This document shows positions 54,676 through 64,000 of a stretch of DNA of 64,000 nucleotides, one piece after another. The position numbers were made by a program, and so were the translations under genes. The stretch comes from Mycteria americana. Its lineage: Eukaryota > Chordata > Aves > Ciconiiformes > Ciconiidae. The notes beneath the pieces are model-generated. The model saw nothing but the letters and a program-made list of their open reading frames with translations. It had not been told where the DNA came from and searched no databases. How positions within the stretch are numbered: the first letter of the stretch is position 1; every line of letters begins with the position of its first letter. The stretch is taken from NCBI RefSeq assembly GCF_035582795.1, contig NC_134396.1, positions 32,531,683 through 32,595,682 of the forward strand, given 5' to 3'.

Positions 54676-57600
54676 ATTATTAAACTGTTCTTATCTCAAC
54701 CCATGAGTTTTCTTACTTTTGCTCTTCAGATTCTTTCCCCCATCTCACCTGGGGTGGAGAGGTTGAGCAAGCGGCTGTGTGGTGCTTAGTTGACAACTGA
54801 AGTTAAACCATGACATTCACTGAGTTACTAGTTAGCCAATAAAAGAGAGTCTTTTCTGTACAAGTACTTATTTTTCATAGTGATTTTTTCTCAGTTAAGA
54901 GTTCTTGATGGCTCAGATCTTTCCTTTGCACATCAAACATTCAAGGTATATTTGGGGTATTTTAATCCACGCTTTGAGTCATCTTGCTCATATGAGTTGC
55001 TAATCATGCATTTATTAAGCACCTAGAAAGATGTTCCTTAATAATTAAACAGCACAGGATCCTGAGCTAATGTGGCTGTTATTTCCAGGAAACTACTGCC
55101 TACCTTGGGTGTCAGTGTGAATAGGCTGAGGGAGGCCACTCATTTTATTTGCATCAGTTATTTTCACAGACTCCTAGCTGATCTTTCCATCTACACTTGT
55201 AGGATATTTAATATAAACTAGAAGAGTGTAACTGATTCAGATGGGATAAATGTTATTGTTTTTTCAGAACATCTCACCATTACAAATGTGCCAACATCAT
55301 GTTATCTGCATAGCTTACTGTGAATAAACCATCATGAAAATGTCTCATTTGTAAATAGCTACCTTGGGTTTTTCAAATGCTAAGTATTCTTCAGAGGGGA
55401 ATTAATCTAAATGTTTGTGCTAAAGCTGAAAAACTCTGAATTGAACAACCTAAATGACAAAGTACAAGCTTGAGAACCGTTATCAATATTGGATATTAAC
55501 TTTGTAATTGCTGTTGTCTGCAGACAATGGAAGCCATTGATGGTGGGAAACTCTTTTCTACTGCCTACCTGATGGATTTAGGTGCCTGTATCAAAACCTT
55601 ACGCTACTGTGGAGGCTGGGCTGATAAAATCCATGGGCGTACTGTTCCAATGGGTGAGTAGTTCTGACAGAACAAAAGTGCAGAACTGAAGCCAATATGA
55701 TCTGTAAAAAACTGCCTTTTTCTAAAAGTTGTGCAACAAAAAAATATCTCAAAAGGAAAATATTTTAAATAGTTCTTAATATAGGTTATTCAGGATTTAT
55801 CACAGTGCTTGTTTTAAACATTCAGTGCAGTTACTCACTTTTGTTTCTTGTTCTATACAGCACTAATAAGTAGTGTTTGTTGACCAAAAGATTTTAGCCT
55901 GTATGTACATCTAAGAAGTTTGGTAAGTTACTTTTGCATAGCAATGTATAGTTTATGCAATGGTACAGTAATGAAAACCCAGTATTTGCTTATTAAAGCT
56001 AGGATTATCACAAACAATAATATTTGTTGCAGTTATTGGGTAATGTATTAGGAAGACTACTAAGAGATAGGAATGGGGAAACATTCCTTTATTTTGCTGA
56101 AATTTCATTCAGTTCCTTCTCCTATTAAGCAACTCTATGAAAACATTGTTCCTAGCTGCCTTCTCTCAGCAGGACAAAAAAAAGAATAGTAATAAAGAAG
56201 GAATAAAGGAAAACTAGAGTGATAAATATTTCCAACTTTTTTGCATCACGTAGATCTCTATACTAGGCTTAATGGAACACATGTTTATTTGAATCAAAGA
56301 GAATTTTATACTTAATGGATTTGATTTAAGCTAAGATCTAATACTAAAAAATGTCTGATATGTACCTAGGATTGCAAGTAGCTTTTAAAAGAGCACTTTC
56401 CAAAAAAAAGGTGATAAAAAAAAAAGAAGTGAGGAATGCTCATTGGTGTGCTGTGCATACCATATTAAGAAGCAGGGTTATCACTGCAAAAAGTCAGTCA
56501 GACTGGCAGAATCAAACCTTGGAGCTATGAAGAAAGCAGATATTGAATCCAGATGTACTTTATGGTTGGTTTTTTGCATACTTAAGATTTTGAATATATC
56601 ATTTATAAGTAAAACTGTATCCAGCTAAGTTTGGTATCCAACTTTATCTTCTTTCTGATTTAACTGTTTCTCACAAATGCTTTGTCTGAATGTCTAATTT
56701 ATTTCTTCTTCCCCTAGATGGAAACTTTTTTACATTTACAAGACATGAGCCTATTGGTGTGTGTGGCCAAATTATTCCTGTAAGTTTGAGCCATTCATGT
56801 AAAACACAAATGTTCCTATTACAAACGGAAATGCTTTTGAAATTTTCTCTATCCAAGTGCATTTGTGAAACATTACCAATCAGAAACTTTCAGGTCCTGA
56901 AAGACAGAGACTATCCTGGGTACTCATCAAATTCTGCAACATGGAGTTTTTGATGAGTCAGCCCAGTCCAGCCTTGTCTCTCTCCTCCCTGTACACAGAA
57001 GGAAAATAAATCTCAAAAGATTGACTGATGGATTAGTTTGAAAGATAGAATTGTGTTTTGTTGGAACGGAAAGAATTAGAAATAAACAAGTAGGAGAGGG
57101 TAATATTACAGCCTATAAGCAATAAGCTCTTTAGGACCTGGGATATCTGTTCTGCTCTGTACAGCATCCAAACAGCTAGATCTTTGTTTATGACTAAGAC
57201 TCATTCACAGTGTCGATGGTACAAGTAACAACACAAAGAATGCGTCCAATAAGCACAGTGATACTGAGCCATATGTTCCCAAGCTCCTGTTCAGAGTGTC
57301 TAAATTCCCAGTTTGGAAGTCACTTAAGTGAAGATTCAGAAGGCCTGCCTGAGCCTGAACATCCAAAACACTAAGGAACTCATTTTTTAAACTTATTTAT
57401 GAGGTCTACACAGCTTCAATGGGTTGCTGTGAAAATGGTTATATGCACTAGACACTCCTAATCCACCCACCTCTTTGCACATGCTAGGTGTGAGCAGCCT
57501 GACCTGACCTGCTCGACAGCTTACTGGATTCTGAAATAGTCAGCTTGGCTATCAGGTTTGCTCAGACAGGTGGGTCCCACACATGTTCCTGGTATCCTTC

Positions 57601-60600
57601 AGTTGAGCTTGCAGATTTGCTATGTCTTTAGACCACCACATTGATTTAGAGAACATGACTGGAATATGTTTGGATCCAGCCTCTAGGAGAGCTTGGGAAT
57701 CTGCTGGTTTAGATTCTCTTGTAGGTCAGGCAGAAGGTATTTCAGGTAAAGTACTCAGAGTCAAGATATGCTAAAGAACTAGAGACATCAGATGTGGCCA
57801 CTTCTAAATAAAATTGTATCCTGAAAGTATAAGCATTTAGTACAAACACTAGCTTCCCTTATAAGATGTTCAAGGACTTCTGAGTATATCTTTATTTTCT
57901 CTCCATTGAAATGTGAACCCACCAAACTGGAAGTTTTTATGTAAACCAAAAACTTGGAGGACTATGTGAAAGCTGCAAAACACTTTTGCTAGCTCATCAT
58001 TTCCATTTCCCTTCCGCTCACACAGTTCCACTTTAATGACGAAGATCCAGAAAACCCTGTAATCCCTTACTTTGTATTATTTGCGCTCCTGTTATTTTTG
58101 GGGGTGGGGTGAGACTGAAATGAGATAAGGAGAGAGATAAAGAACAGTTGCATGTATACTTCTCCAAGCCTTTCTGACATAATAGGTAACTGTTAACTGC
58201 CTTTTTCCCCACTTCCATAAAGGTAAGGAACACTGCGTCTTTTGTGCTGAGGCTCATGAGCGCAATGCTTCCAAAATTATTAGAAATATTCTCAAAGGGG
58301 CAACCCATTTTTCCCCCAGCTACTTTGTCTCTCATACTGCTGAATATGGGGTCCAAAGGGGTCTGGCTGGACTGACCACAATAGAGAGCTGCCAGTGAAA
58401 CCTCCAGGGAAGAGGGCAGGGGCAGCGTTACATGTTATTACCTTGTCTCCCTTAGAAAACTGAATTGATGATGGATGTGATCATTTAAGATAGCAAAACT
58501 CCCAATTTCACCACTAATCCAGCAACTTTCTGTAAGGCTTTGTTAGAGGAGTACACTTATTGTCTCTTGAGCTTTTAACTAAAACCTTGGATCCCCTGGA
58601 TTCAGATATACCAAAATCACTGGTCTTTGTATAACACAGCTTGCCAGTTGCTTTTTCAAAATATCTTCATTCTGAAAAGAGTTCAACAAAGAGTTCAACC
58701 ACCCGGTTGACAATTTGCGCTATTATCATAGAAAAAGCAAAGGCATTTTGGTGATGTATTAGAAATAGGATACACCTTCTCGTCTGTCTTTCAGTGGAAC
58801 TTCCCATTGGTTATGTTCATCTGGAAGATCGCCCCTGCCCTTTGTTGTGGAAACACGGTGGTTGTCAAACCAGCAGAACAAACTCCGCTGACTGCCCTTT
58901 ACATGGGATCCTTAATTAAAGAGGTAAGTCGTCAACAACAGAATTTTTTGCCCTTCTCAGAAATGTAAGAGTATACTGCAGCTGAAATGCCACAAAGGTA
59001 ATATAAGCCAAGCTGTCCTCTGCAAGTATTTCTCATTGCATGTCTAGCCTTGTACTATGGAACTTACCTTACTGTAAACCAGTGAAGCAAATCCAGGGCA
59101 AAAGCATGCATATCTTTCAGCCTAGTCCACACACACAAAAAAACCCACAATAGCAATTTAGTAAACTTCATTCCTTGGCAAACATATTTGTATTACAAAA
59201 GCACAGTACCTTTCAAAGTCAAAAGCAAACAAGGAGTCAAGAGCAGAGTACCTAGAGGTGGGTGGCGATGACTTTGTTAGCATAGTTATCACAGAAAAGG
59301 ACCTGCTTGTATAGCTAATTATTATTATTTTTTAATTGAACAAACTTTTCATCCACCTGGGTTTATTATTAACAGGGAGCTATAAAATTGAACTGGTGAC
59401 TGCTGCCAAGCTTGTGAACTCTCTTCACACAGAAACTGGAAGAATACACTTTGTGCTCTTGAGCACAAGAAGTGTGGTAGTTTCTCCAGTGTCTCCAAAC
59501 TTACGTTGACTATTGTGCCCAGCCCAGCAAACACCCAAAGAACAGTTGAATAGTTTAGCTATCTTGCTTCCAAATAAAATCAACAAACGTAATCTAACAT
59601 GTTTGAAGAGTTGGCACAGATGTCAATAATCACCAGTGCAGTAACCTTGCAGAGTGTTAATGGAAATGACTTGGCACATTTTATTATTCTGCTTCAAAAC
59701 AATGATTCAGCAGAGCATACTGACTGGTTATGCATTAATATTTCACAGAAACTAACTGACTGTCAGGAAGGAGCCAAGTCCTGCTGTTATTGCATCACAT
59801 AGTAAATGCTGTTAGATAATATTGGGGAGGGGAAATTGCTTTAAAAAAAAGTCAGAGATACCTTCTCTATTCATTTTTAACAATAAGTATCAGAAAGTAT
59901 ATTCCTCTGAAAAAGCAACTTTACAGGGAAAGTAACTCAGTTCTGCTCCAAGTCTAATGAAATATCTATTCTGATATTCTGTTTTCCTGAAAGGAGAGCT
60001 CATAAGTGGGAATGTGATCAGTGGTCCATTTTGTATGCACACTTAACAGTGGTTACAGAGTGGTAATGATTGGTAGGTATAATGCTAGAGCATTTTTAGT
60101 AAAAGGCAAGATGATTCTCGTTTTACCCATTCATTCAGTGTTCAACTGGATGAGAAGCTTAAGTATATAATTGTTAAATGTCTTTGGTGTATTATCTGGT
60201 AGATATTGTGCAGCTTTAAAAAAAGGCAAATATTTATCTTATCAAGTCCTTCAAGATTTATTCACCCAAAGCTAGCTGAGTTTTAATTTACACCCAGATT
60301 ACCCAAATAAAGTTGGAGCCCAAATCCCTGATAGTGATCAAAACCTCAGTGATCACTTCAGTAGGTGCTTTAGACTTGTGAAACTATCTGAAGATCTAAT
60401 TTAACTTTCTACTTCTCAAGTGTCGACGTTAAAAAAAAAATAGTCACTTTTGGTAATCCTCACTATCCTTCTTAATAAGCCTCACAAGGCTCCTTTGCTG
60501 ATATGTAGAGAATAGCTTCTAATACAGACATGGAAATTAAATGCCTAAAGTGAGACAGTGTGAATTAGTCCCATAAAAAGTATTCTTCTTACTTTTCTCT

Positions 60601-63600
60601 ACAAATTAAGTATGAAACACAATGCTAAGCAAATGGAAGGAACCTCATTGTCTCCTCAGTTCCAGGGTAAATATTAATCTAGAATATTAAATGAGCATAA
60701 AAATCATTGATAGAATGTAACTGAGCATGAACCTGTAAGGAAGTGAAGTTGCTCAAACAAAAGTAATTGTCTGATGTCCATAATGCAGGACGTGACGTTT
60801 AGGAGCTGTAACTCACCAGTTGAAATTCACCATTTTCCAAATGAAAATTGAACCTTTGCAAGTAATTCCAAAGTCCTGTTTAATGCTAAAAAGAGACTCA
60901 TTTAAGTGATAATACAGGAAATGCATCTTTTTGGTCTTTTAATTCTATGCTTTCTCTGCAAGTGCCATTGAGATCCCATAGCTGCTTCATAAACTGACAG
61001 GAAATCCAGCCGCACTTTGCACATCCATGGGAGTTTGCCTGACAAGCTGTTGGAAGAAAATAACTTCTTTTGCCTATGAATGGAACAAAACTAATGCAGA
61101 ATTGGTGGGAAACAATAGGTTTGATTTGGCCCACAGGAAAAGTCTCTTTAAATAAAAAATTTGCAAGATACTGGAACTGTGCATATCTCAAGTAGCCAGC
61201 TTTTTCATGCTTGGTAGCTGATCTGCCTCTTCTGTGCTGTAAACTCTCATGTTGCCCACTCTCTACTTTCAACGCACGTCCAGCGGAAGAAGCAAAGACA
61301 CTGAGTTTGAACTACTATTTCCATCATTTTTCTTAAGAGAATTTCAGTGTAAGTCAGCAGATCATTAATTAAATTCCATCTAGCGTGAGGGATAATGAGC
61401 AGAAGGCACCAAGCACACAGGATGATTCAAATAGCTGTAATGAAGCAGACATGAAATTAAGCAATCTTTTTCTTTATACATCTGACTGGGGGAGAAAAGA
61501 AAAAATAAATTTATTCCTTGGTAATGGAACTGAAAAAGAGCTAAAATAAAATATCCCTTTTTTTAAAAAAAAGAGCCAGTTCATAGCCTAAAAGACAGGT
61601 GAGGGAGAAAGGGTGTAAATCATGTGAGAATTAACACATTTAGGGCTTTAGGGGTGAGAATAACTGTATGACTGAGAAAAGGTGGCTGGAGAACTGAAAA
61701 GGGAAGTAAGAATATATGAGACATGTTCTTCTAGCCATTATCCTTCCCCAAATTTACAGGGTTCTCTCTTCCAATTCAGGCAGGATTTCCACCTGGAGTT
61801 GTGAACATTGTGCCAGGCTTTGGACCCACCGCTGGAGCAGCAATTTCTCACCACATGGATGTAGATAAAGTAGCTTTCACAGGCTCTACAGAGGTACTAT
61901 AATGAATGCAAGAAAATATAAGCAGGAAATGTGCCCCTCTGATTCCCAGTAATGATTTAATGTGTAACTTGTTCTATGTAACTATTTTAACTTTTTTCTT
62001 TCTTTTGGCTGCTGGATTGTTAAACAAAGTCTGTTTAATGATTTGTTGGTTATTATTAACTTTAAACATATTTAAACAAACTTTGTATTGCAGGAAAGCC
62101 CTTCAAACAAAGGCACTCCATGAGATACAATAGGTTCTAGTATACCAAGGCTGTTTTAAGTCTTGTCCTTTAAAAAGAAAACATTTTTGTAACTTTTTGT
62201 TTGCTTCTTTTTTAAAAAAAAAAAATTTTAAAATACAAAAAATGAAACAGGCTGTGGTCTGTTCTTTCTAATTTTAATAGCAACAAGGTGGTAGGAAGGT
62301 ACTTCAGAAATCTCATTCCTGGTTCTGCACAAACATAGGTGAGGTGATGGCTTTTCGGTATTGGAATGATACTGATGATCATTTGGGTGGTCTTAGAAGA
62401 GTATTTGAATATGTATCAGTTTCATAATTGAAAGGAAGGTCACTGTTAATTTTCCCTAACCTTCACTCTGAAGAACTGTGAGTGATACGATCGAAGATTT
62501 CTCAGTGCAGGCACTATATAACTATATCCTTAACACTACGTTCTATTATCTGTCTGTATGCATGCTACGTGGAAGAGCTGCCAACTGGTCTTTTAACTTC
62601 TTGGATGTACACTCCGAAGCTAAATATCATTGCCTCATGTCAAGGATCAGTACACACTGAGTGCAAGAGCTATGTTTACTCTTAGAAACCTTTAGCTCTA
62701 AAGTAACAGGAAAAGAAAACAACACAAAAAACAGACATCTGAGAAATATCCCACAGATGTTCCCAATGGATAGTAACAACTACAATTCCCAGAGCCTCAA
62801 GTCCCTCCAAAGGCAGGTGATGTACACCAGAGGGTGTACACCAGAGGGTGTACTCATAGACTTTGGTGACAGTCCTTTTCTTCTGACAGTGTAATTCAGC
62901 AGCGAGAAATGAAGGCAAGAAGGCTGACAGAGGGAGGAAGCTACCTGATGGTTGCTACGGGCGAGCAGTTACAGACCAAAGCCACAAGGACTAAAAGCAT
63001 GTTTTCCCTTCACAGTTTTACCAGGACAATTCATATTAAGTAGTTCCTTTGATTATGCCATCAATGGAAAGAAGCAGGGTAGGGGTTCTGCCTCGCAGTG
63101 TCCGTCTCCTCTTCTTTCTTCTAAGGGAGAAACTTGAATAAGGAAGAGTTGGCCATGCAGGCAGTGTACATATCTACCTTTTCTCCCATACACTTTGTGC
63201 GTCAAAGGGATTTCCCGTGTACAAAACAGAGGAATTTCAACCTAATGGGAGTAACTGGCAGAGCAGAAATCGGTGCCTGCTTTAGATTATAGATAAAAGC
63301 AAGCAGAGTGGTGGTAACCAAAAAAGCACCAGTCATCTGTGGCAGTTAGCATGAGTGTGTCCATGGGGAAACTCTTCTAGAAAGCATTCCTGGTTCATAG
63401 ACTGCAAGTCACTTTCACCCTGACTCTTTTTTTCAAAAATTTTTTTTTAATTTATTTTTCATTTCTACAATTACTGGGATAGTAGACAACTGTGAACTGA
63501 TTTTCATCTCTGAGGAACTCAGAGAAGTGTTATTGAGTCATAATAAACTTTTTGAGATGAAGCTGTCCTCTGTCTACCTTTTAGGTTGGCAAACTGATTA

Positions 63601-63687
63601 AAGAAGCAGCAGGGAAGAGCAATCTGAAGAGAGTTACATTGGAACTTGGAGGAAAAAGTCCTAACATTATATTTGCGGATGCAGACT
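36707..63687 (+). CDS. ALDH1A1: ALDH1A1, retinal dehydrogenase 1, coding exons 1-8 (3' part outside window)
   Basis: Eight exons join to 874 coding bases: 36707-36796, 46967-47071, 51325-51465, 55524-55653, 56718-56779, 58795-58923, 61780-61893 and 63585-63687. The product is the cytosolic NAD-dependent aldehyde dehydrogenase that makes retinoic acid from retinaldehyde and clears other aldehydes; the family works as a tetramer. Seen here: N-terminal extension [20 protein letters not shown], which matches chicken ALDH1A1 as I remember it and not ALDH1A2; WNFP with oxyanion-hole Asn178; KPAEQ with NAD-contacting Lys201 and Glu204; GSTEVG at 254-259; LELGGKSP with general base Glu277. The catalytic Cys (expected near 311) lies in a later exon outside the window. 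About 291 of an expected 509 or so residues are present. All eight reading frames are intact. ALDH1A2 and ALDH1A3 are less likely because of the N-terminus and the [14 protein letters not shown] stretch. Confidence 0.96.
37886..37902 (+). repeat. A-run in intron 1
   Basis: Uninterrupted A homopolymer of about 17 bases, after GTCTC. No retroposed body recognised before it. Confidence 0.85.
40151..40208. promoter_or_regulatory. Three CAGCTG E-boxes in intron 1
   Basis: CAGCTG at 40151-40156, 40159-40164 and 40203-40208, in a locally GC-richer stretch (about 40000-40230). A possible basic helix-loop-helix binding cluster. Function is not shown by the sequence. Confidence 0.25.
40927..40988. repeat. 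Two-copy tandem duplication in intron 1
   Basis: CACTGGGATGACAAA followed by AAAGGCAAA occurs at 40927 and again at 40959, a 32-base period with small differences. Confidence 0.92.
42840..43160. other. GC-richer stretch in intron 1, unassigned
   Basis: About 320 bases, clearly richer in G and C than its surroundings, with overlapping short open frames on both strands. No protein or repeat family recognised. It may be an old repeat remnant or a conserved noncoding segment. Confidence 0.4.
43788..43814. repeat. TTTG microsatellite in intron 1
   Basis: Five full TTTG units preceded by TTG and followed by TTTT. Confidence 0.93.
45931..45990. repeat. 30-base tandem duplication in intron 1
   Basis: Two adjacent 30-base copies containing TTTTCTCCTAGT and GTGTTGCTAAGTGTG, differing at two positions. 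Confidence 0.94.
46967..47071 (+). CDS. ALDH1A1: ALDH1A1 coding exon 2 (residues 31-65)
   Basis: 105 bases, in phase at both ends, between acceptor CTGCAG and donor GTAGGG. It encodes [20 protein letters not shown] and on to EEGDK, the typical opening of ALDH1A proteins, before the first helix of the NAD-binding domain. The length equals the mammalian exon 2. Confidence 0.97.
47072..51324 (+). other. ALDH1A1 intron 2
   Basis: Phase 0 intron of 4,253 bases, GTAGGG to CCCCACAG. AT-rich. The only structure I see is a 28-base tandem duplication at 50733-50802. No mobile element was recognised. Confidence 0.85.
50733..50802. repeat. 28-base tandem duplication in intron 2
   Basis: Two identical adjacent 28-base copies beginning TTAAATACAAATCTTAATAC (50733-50760 and 50761-50788) and a partial third copy. 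Confidence 0.95.
51325..51465 (+). CDS. ALDH1A1: ALDH1A1 coding exon 3 (residues 66-112)
   Basis: 141 bases (47 codons) between acceptor CCCCACAG and donor GTGAGT. It encodes [14 protein letters not shown], then [16 protein letters not shown] and [13 protein letters not shown], the helical start of the NAD-binding domain. A second AG four bases downstream of the acceptor would shift the frame, so the first one is chosen. The length equals that of mammalian exon 3. Confidence 0.97.
53299..53373. repeat. Hairpin-forming repeat cluster in intron 3
   Basis: CTTCCAGTAGCCTACCC (53299-53315) and GGGTAAGGCTACTGGAAG (53320-53337) are inverted copies with one missing base and a 4-base loop GGAA. A further direct copy with a swapped core (CTGGAAGGGTAAGCCTACTG) follows at about 53343-53362. 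The RNA would form a stem of about 17 pairs. Confidence 0.92.
54216..54815 (+). mobile_element. Solo LTR in ALDH1A1 intron 3, complete, sense orientation
   Basis: 600 bases starting TGTCCTGGTTTTGGCTGGGA and ending GTTAAACCATGACA, flanked by a perfect 5-bp duplication TTCAC (54211-54215 and 54816-54820). It shares the first roughly 270 bases with the other two copies, but the middle differs (a GGCAGCGATCGCTGCTCAAG block), so it belongs to a sister subfamily. The TATA box reads TATAGAAA (54472-54479), a likely weakening change from TATATAAA. An ATT repeat precedes the ATTAAA polyadenylation signal, as in other members I remember. It lies in the gene's transcription direction. Confidence 0.94.
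54623..54673 (+). repeat. (ATT)17 microsatellite inside the intron 3 LTR
   Basis: Seventeen uninterrupted ATT units sit just before the LTR polyadenylation region. The length is probably variable between individuals. Confidence 0.97.
55524..55653 (+). CDS. ALDH1A1: ALDH1A1 coding exon 4 (residues 113-155 plus one base)
   Basis: 130 bases between acceptor TGTCTGCAG and donor GTGAGT, ending in phase 1 (the first base of the GAT codon for Asp156). It encodes [20 protein letters not shown] and then the helix leading to [12 protein letters not shown]. Residue 142 is Gly (GGA) where ALDH1A1, ALDH1A2 and ALDH2 proteins that I know have Ala in AGWADK. Confidence 0.97.
55654..56717 (+). other. ALDH1A1 intron 4
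   Basis: Phase 1 intron of 1,064 bases, GTGAGT to TTCCCCTAG. AT-rich. Nothing else recognised. Confidence 0.85.
56718..56779 (+). CDS. ALDH1A1: ALDH1A1 coding exon 5 (residues 156-176)
   Basis: 62 bases between acceptor CCCCTAG and donor GTAAGT. It completes Asp156 and encodes [20 protein letters not shown], the strand leading to the WNFP active-site loop. Reading on past 56779 gives an open but intronic frame that should not be taken as protein. Confidence 0.97.
56780..58794 (+). other. ALDH1A1 intron 5
   Basis: Phase 0 intron of 2,015 bases, GTAAGT to GTCTTTCAG. No repeat family or other gene recognised. Confidence 0.85.
58795..58923 (+). CDS. ALDH1A1: ALDH1A1 coding exon 6 (residues 177-219)
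   Basis: 129 bases between acceptor TCTTTCAG and donor GTAAGT. It encodes [20 protein letters not shown], then [20 protein letters not shown] and IKE. Asn178 is the oxyanion-hole residue (human Asn170); Lys201 and Glu204 bind the NAD adenosine ribose (human Lys193 and Glu196). The length equals mammalian exon 6. Confidence 0.97.
58924..61779 (+). other. ALDH1A1 intron 6
   Basis: Phase 0 intron of 2,856 bases, GTAAGT to CCAATTCAG. AT-rich. No repeat family or other gene recognised. Confidence 0.85.
61780..61893 (+). CDS. ALDH1A1: ALDH1A1 coding exon 7 (residues 220-257)
   Basis: 114 bases after acceptor CCAATTCAG. It encodes [20 protein letters not shown], then [18 protein letters not shown], the Rossmann strand and the start of the nicotinamide-side turn. 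The donor is GTACTA, which lacks the usual A and G at intron +4 and +5; the exon length and phase still fit the family exactly, so this is the expected boundary. Confidence 0.95.
61894..63584 (+). other. ALDH1A1 intron 7
   Basis: Phase 0 intron of 1,691 bases, GTACTA to ACCTTTTAG. It contains a short tandem repeat at 62821-62853. Confidence 0.85.
62821..62853. repeat. 14-base tandem repeat in intron 7
   Basis: TGTACACCAGAGGG occurs at 62821-62834 and 62835-62848, followed by a partial copy TGTAC. Confidence 0.95.
63585..63687 (+). CDS. ALDH1A1: ALDH1A1 coding exon 8 (residues 258-291 plus one base)
   Basis: 103 bases between acceptor TTTTAG and donor GTTAGT, phase 1 at the end. It encodes [20 protein letters not shown], then [14 protein letters not shown]; Glu277 is the general base (human Glu269). 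Reading through the donor would give Cys and a TAG stop at once. Ending at the T of 63687 leaves the first base of the Leu codon that follows ADAD in the family, and gives the mammalian exon 8 length. Confidence 0.95.
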
Positions 63688-64000
63688 GTTAGTAGCATTT
63701 TTATTATATAAACCTACGTCTTTTCCAAGTCCCATGTTCTTTTTCTTTTCTTTGTCAGTAAATTATTTGTACCTGTTTAATGAAGGAGTAATCTTTAATG
63801 TTTTCTGGTCACGCCATAGTTTTAAGTTAGATTGCCACCAAAAATTGGTGGTTCCTGAATGGATATGAACCTCTGACAGCTTGTCCACCCTTACTGTAGT
63901 TAAGGATCATCCTAATGCAACATGAATGCAGAACCAAAAGCAGCTAGAAGGATCTTATACAGGTTTATTCTAGCTGAATACTCCTCTTGGTACTACTGAT
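63688..64000 (+). other. ALDH1A1 intron 8, start only
   Basis: Begins with GTTAGT and runs off the window. Nothing else recognised. Confidence 0.85.

Larger units (their letters stand above)
51466..55523 (+). other. ALDH1A1 intron 3
   Basis: Phase 0 intron of 4,058 bases, GTGAGT to GTCTGCAG. It contains a complete sense-oriented solo LTR (54216-54815) and, 0.9 kb before it, a hairpin-forming repeat cluster (53299-53373). The rest is AT-rich and unremarkable. Confidence 0.85.

Noticed and set aside
56780..56953. Continuation of the exon 5 open frame to a stop at 56953
   Set aside because: A perfect GTAAGT donor at 56780 and the WNFP continuation in exon 6 show that this part is intron.
36707..63687. 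ALDH1A2 or ALDH1A3 instead of ALDH1A1
   Set aside because: The N-terminal arm and the [14 protein letters not shown] stretch fit chicken ALDH1A1 as remembered; ALDH1A2 has FLQAFYVDLQG in this place.
63681..63693. Apparent stop codon right after IIFADAD in exon 8, suggesting a truncated or broken gene
   Set aside because: The exon ends at 63687 with donor GTTAGT; the exon length of 103 and phase match the family, so the TAG is intronic.
1..64000. tRNA, rRNA, CRISPR array or bacterial operon
   Set aside because: No cloverleaf with A/B boxes, no regular spaced repeats and no tightly packed long frames; the sequence is vertebrate in character.

Overview
This window is vertebrate nuclear DNA, almost certainly from a bird outside the chicken group. 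It is AT-rich, with split exons bounded by GT/AG. The one recognisable protein-coding gene is closest to chicken ALDH1A1. Three LTR copies belong to an endogenous retrovirus LTR family that I recognise from memory as common in Neoaves (TGTCCTGG...CCATGACA ends, 5-bp target duplications). No bacterial-type gene, operon, CRISPR array, tRNA or rRNA was seen.

Layout. Positions 1-36540 are the 5' flank of the gene and hold no coding exon I can support. Within that flank are: a complete solo LTR on the minus strand (11906-12502) with a perfect 5-bp target duplication; a CpG-dense block (about 15895-16305) followed by a pyrimidine-rich stretch (to about 16720), which looks like a CpG-island promoter of an unannotated, possibly noncoding, transcript; a homeodomain/octamer motif cluster (18886-18940); a 3'-truncated LTR on the plus strand (28762-29112); and a CpG-bearing patch that starts with a short inverted repeat (30218-30480). 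Positions 36551-36625 hold a TATA/CCAAT/octamer promoter. From 36707 to the right edge the window holds coding exons 1-8 of ALDH1A1 on the plus strand, 874 coding bases (291 codons plus one base). The remaining exons, including the one with the catalytic cysteine, lie beyond the window.

The gene encodes cytosolic retinal dehydrogenase 1, which oxidises retinaldehyde to retinoic acid with NAD+. Exons 1-8 give the N-terminal segment and most of the NAD-binding domain, with the oxyanion-hole Asn, the cofactor-binding Lys and Glu, the GSTEVG turn and the general base Glu all intact. Exon lengths and phases match the known ALDH1A architecture. One otherwise conserved Ala (the AGWADK motif) reads Gly here. 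Intron 3 carries a third, complete solo LTR (54216-54815), again with a perfect 5-bp target duplication, in the same orientation as the gene.

I found no clear new biological system. The items most worth a second look are the CpG island 20 kb upstream, a possible alternative 5' untranslated exon just upstream of exon 1, the 30.2-kb inverted repeat/CpG patch, and several local tandem or hairpin repeats.
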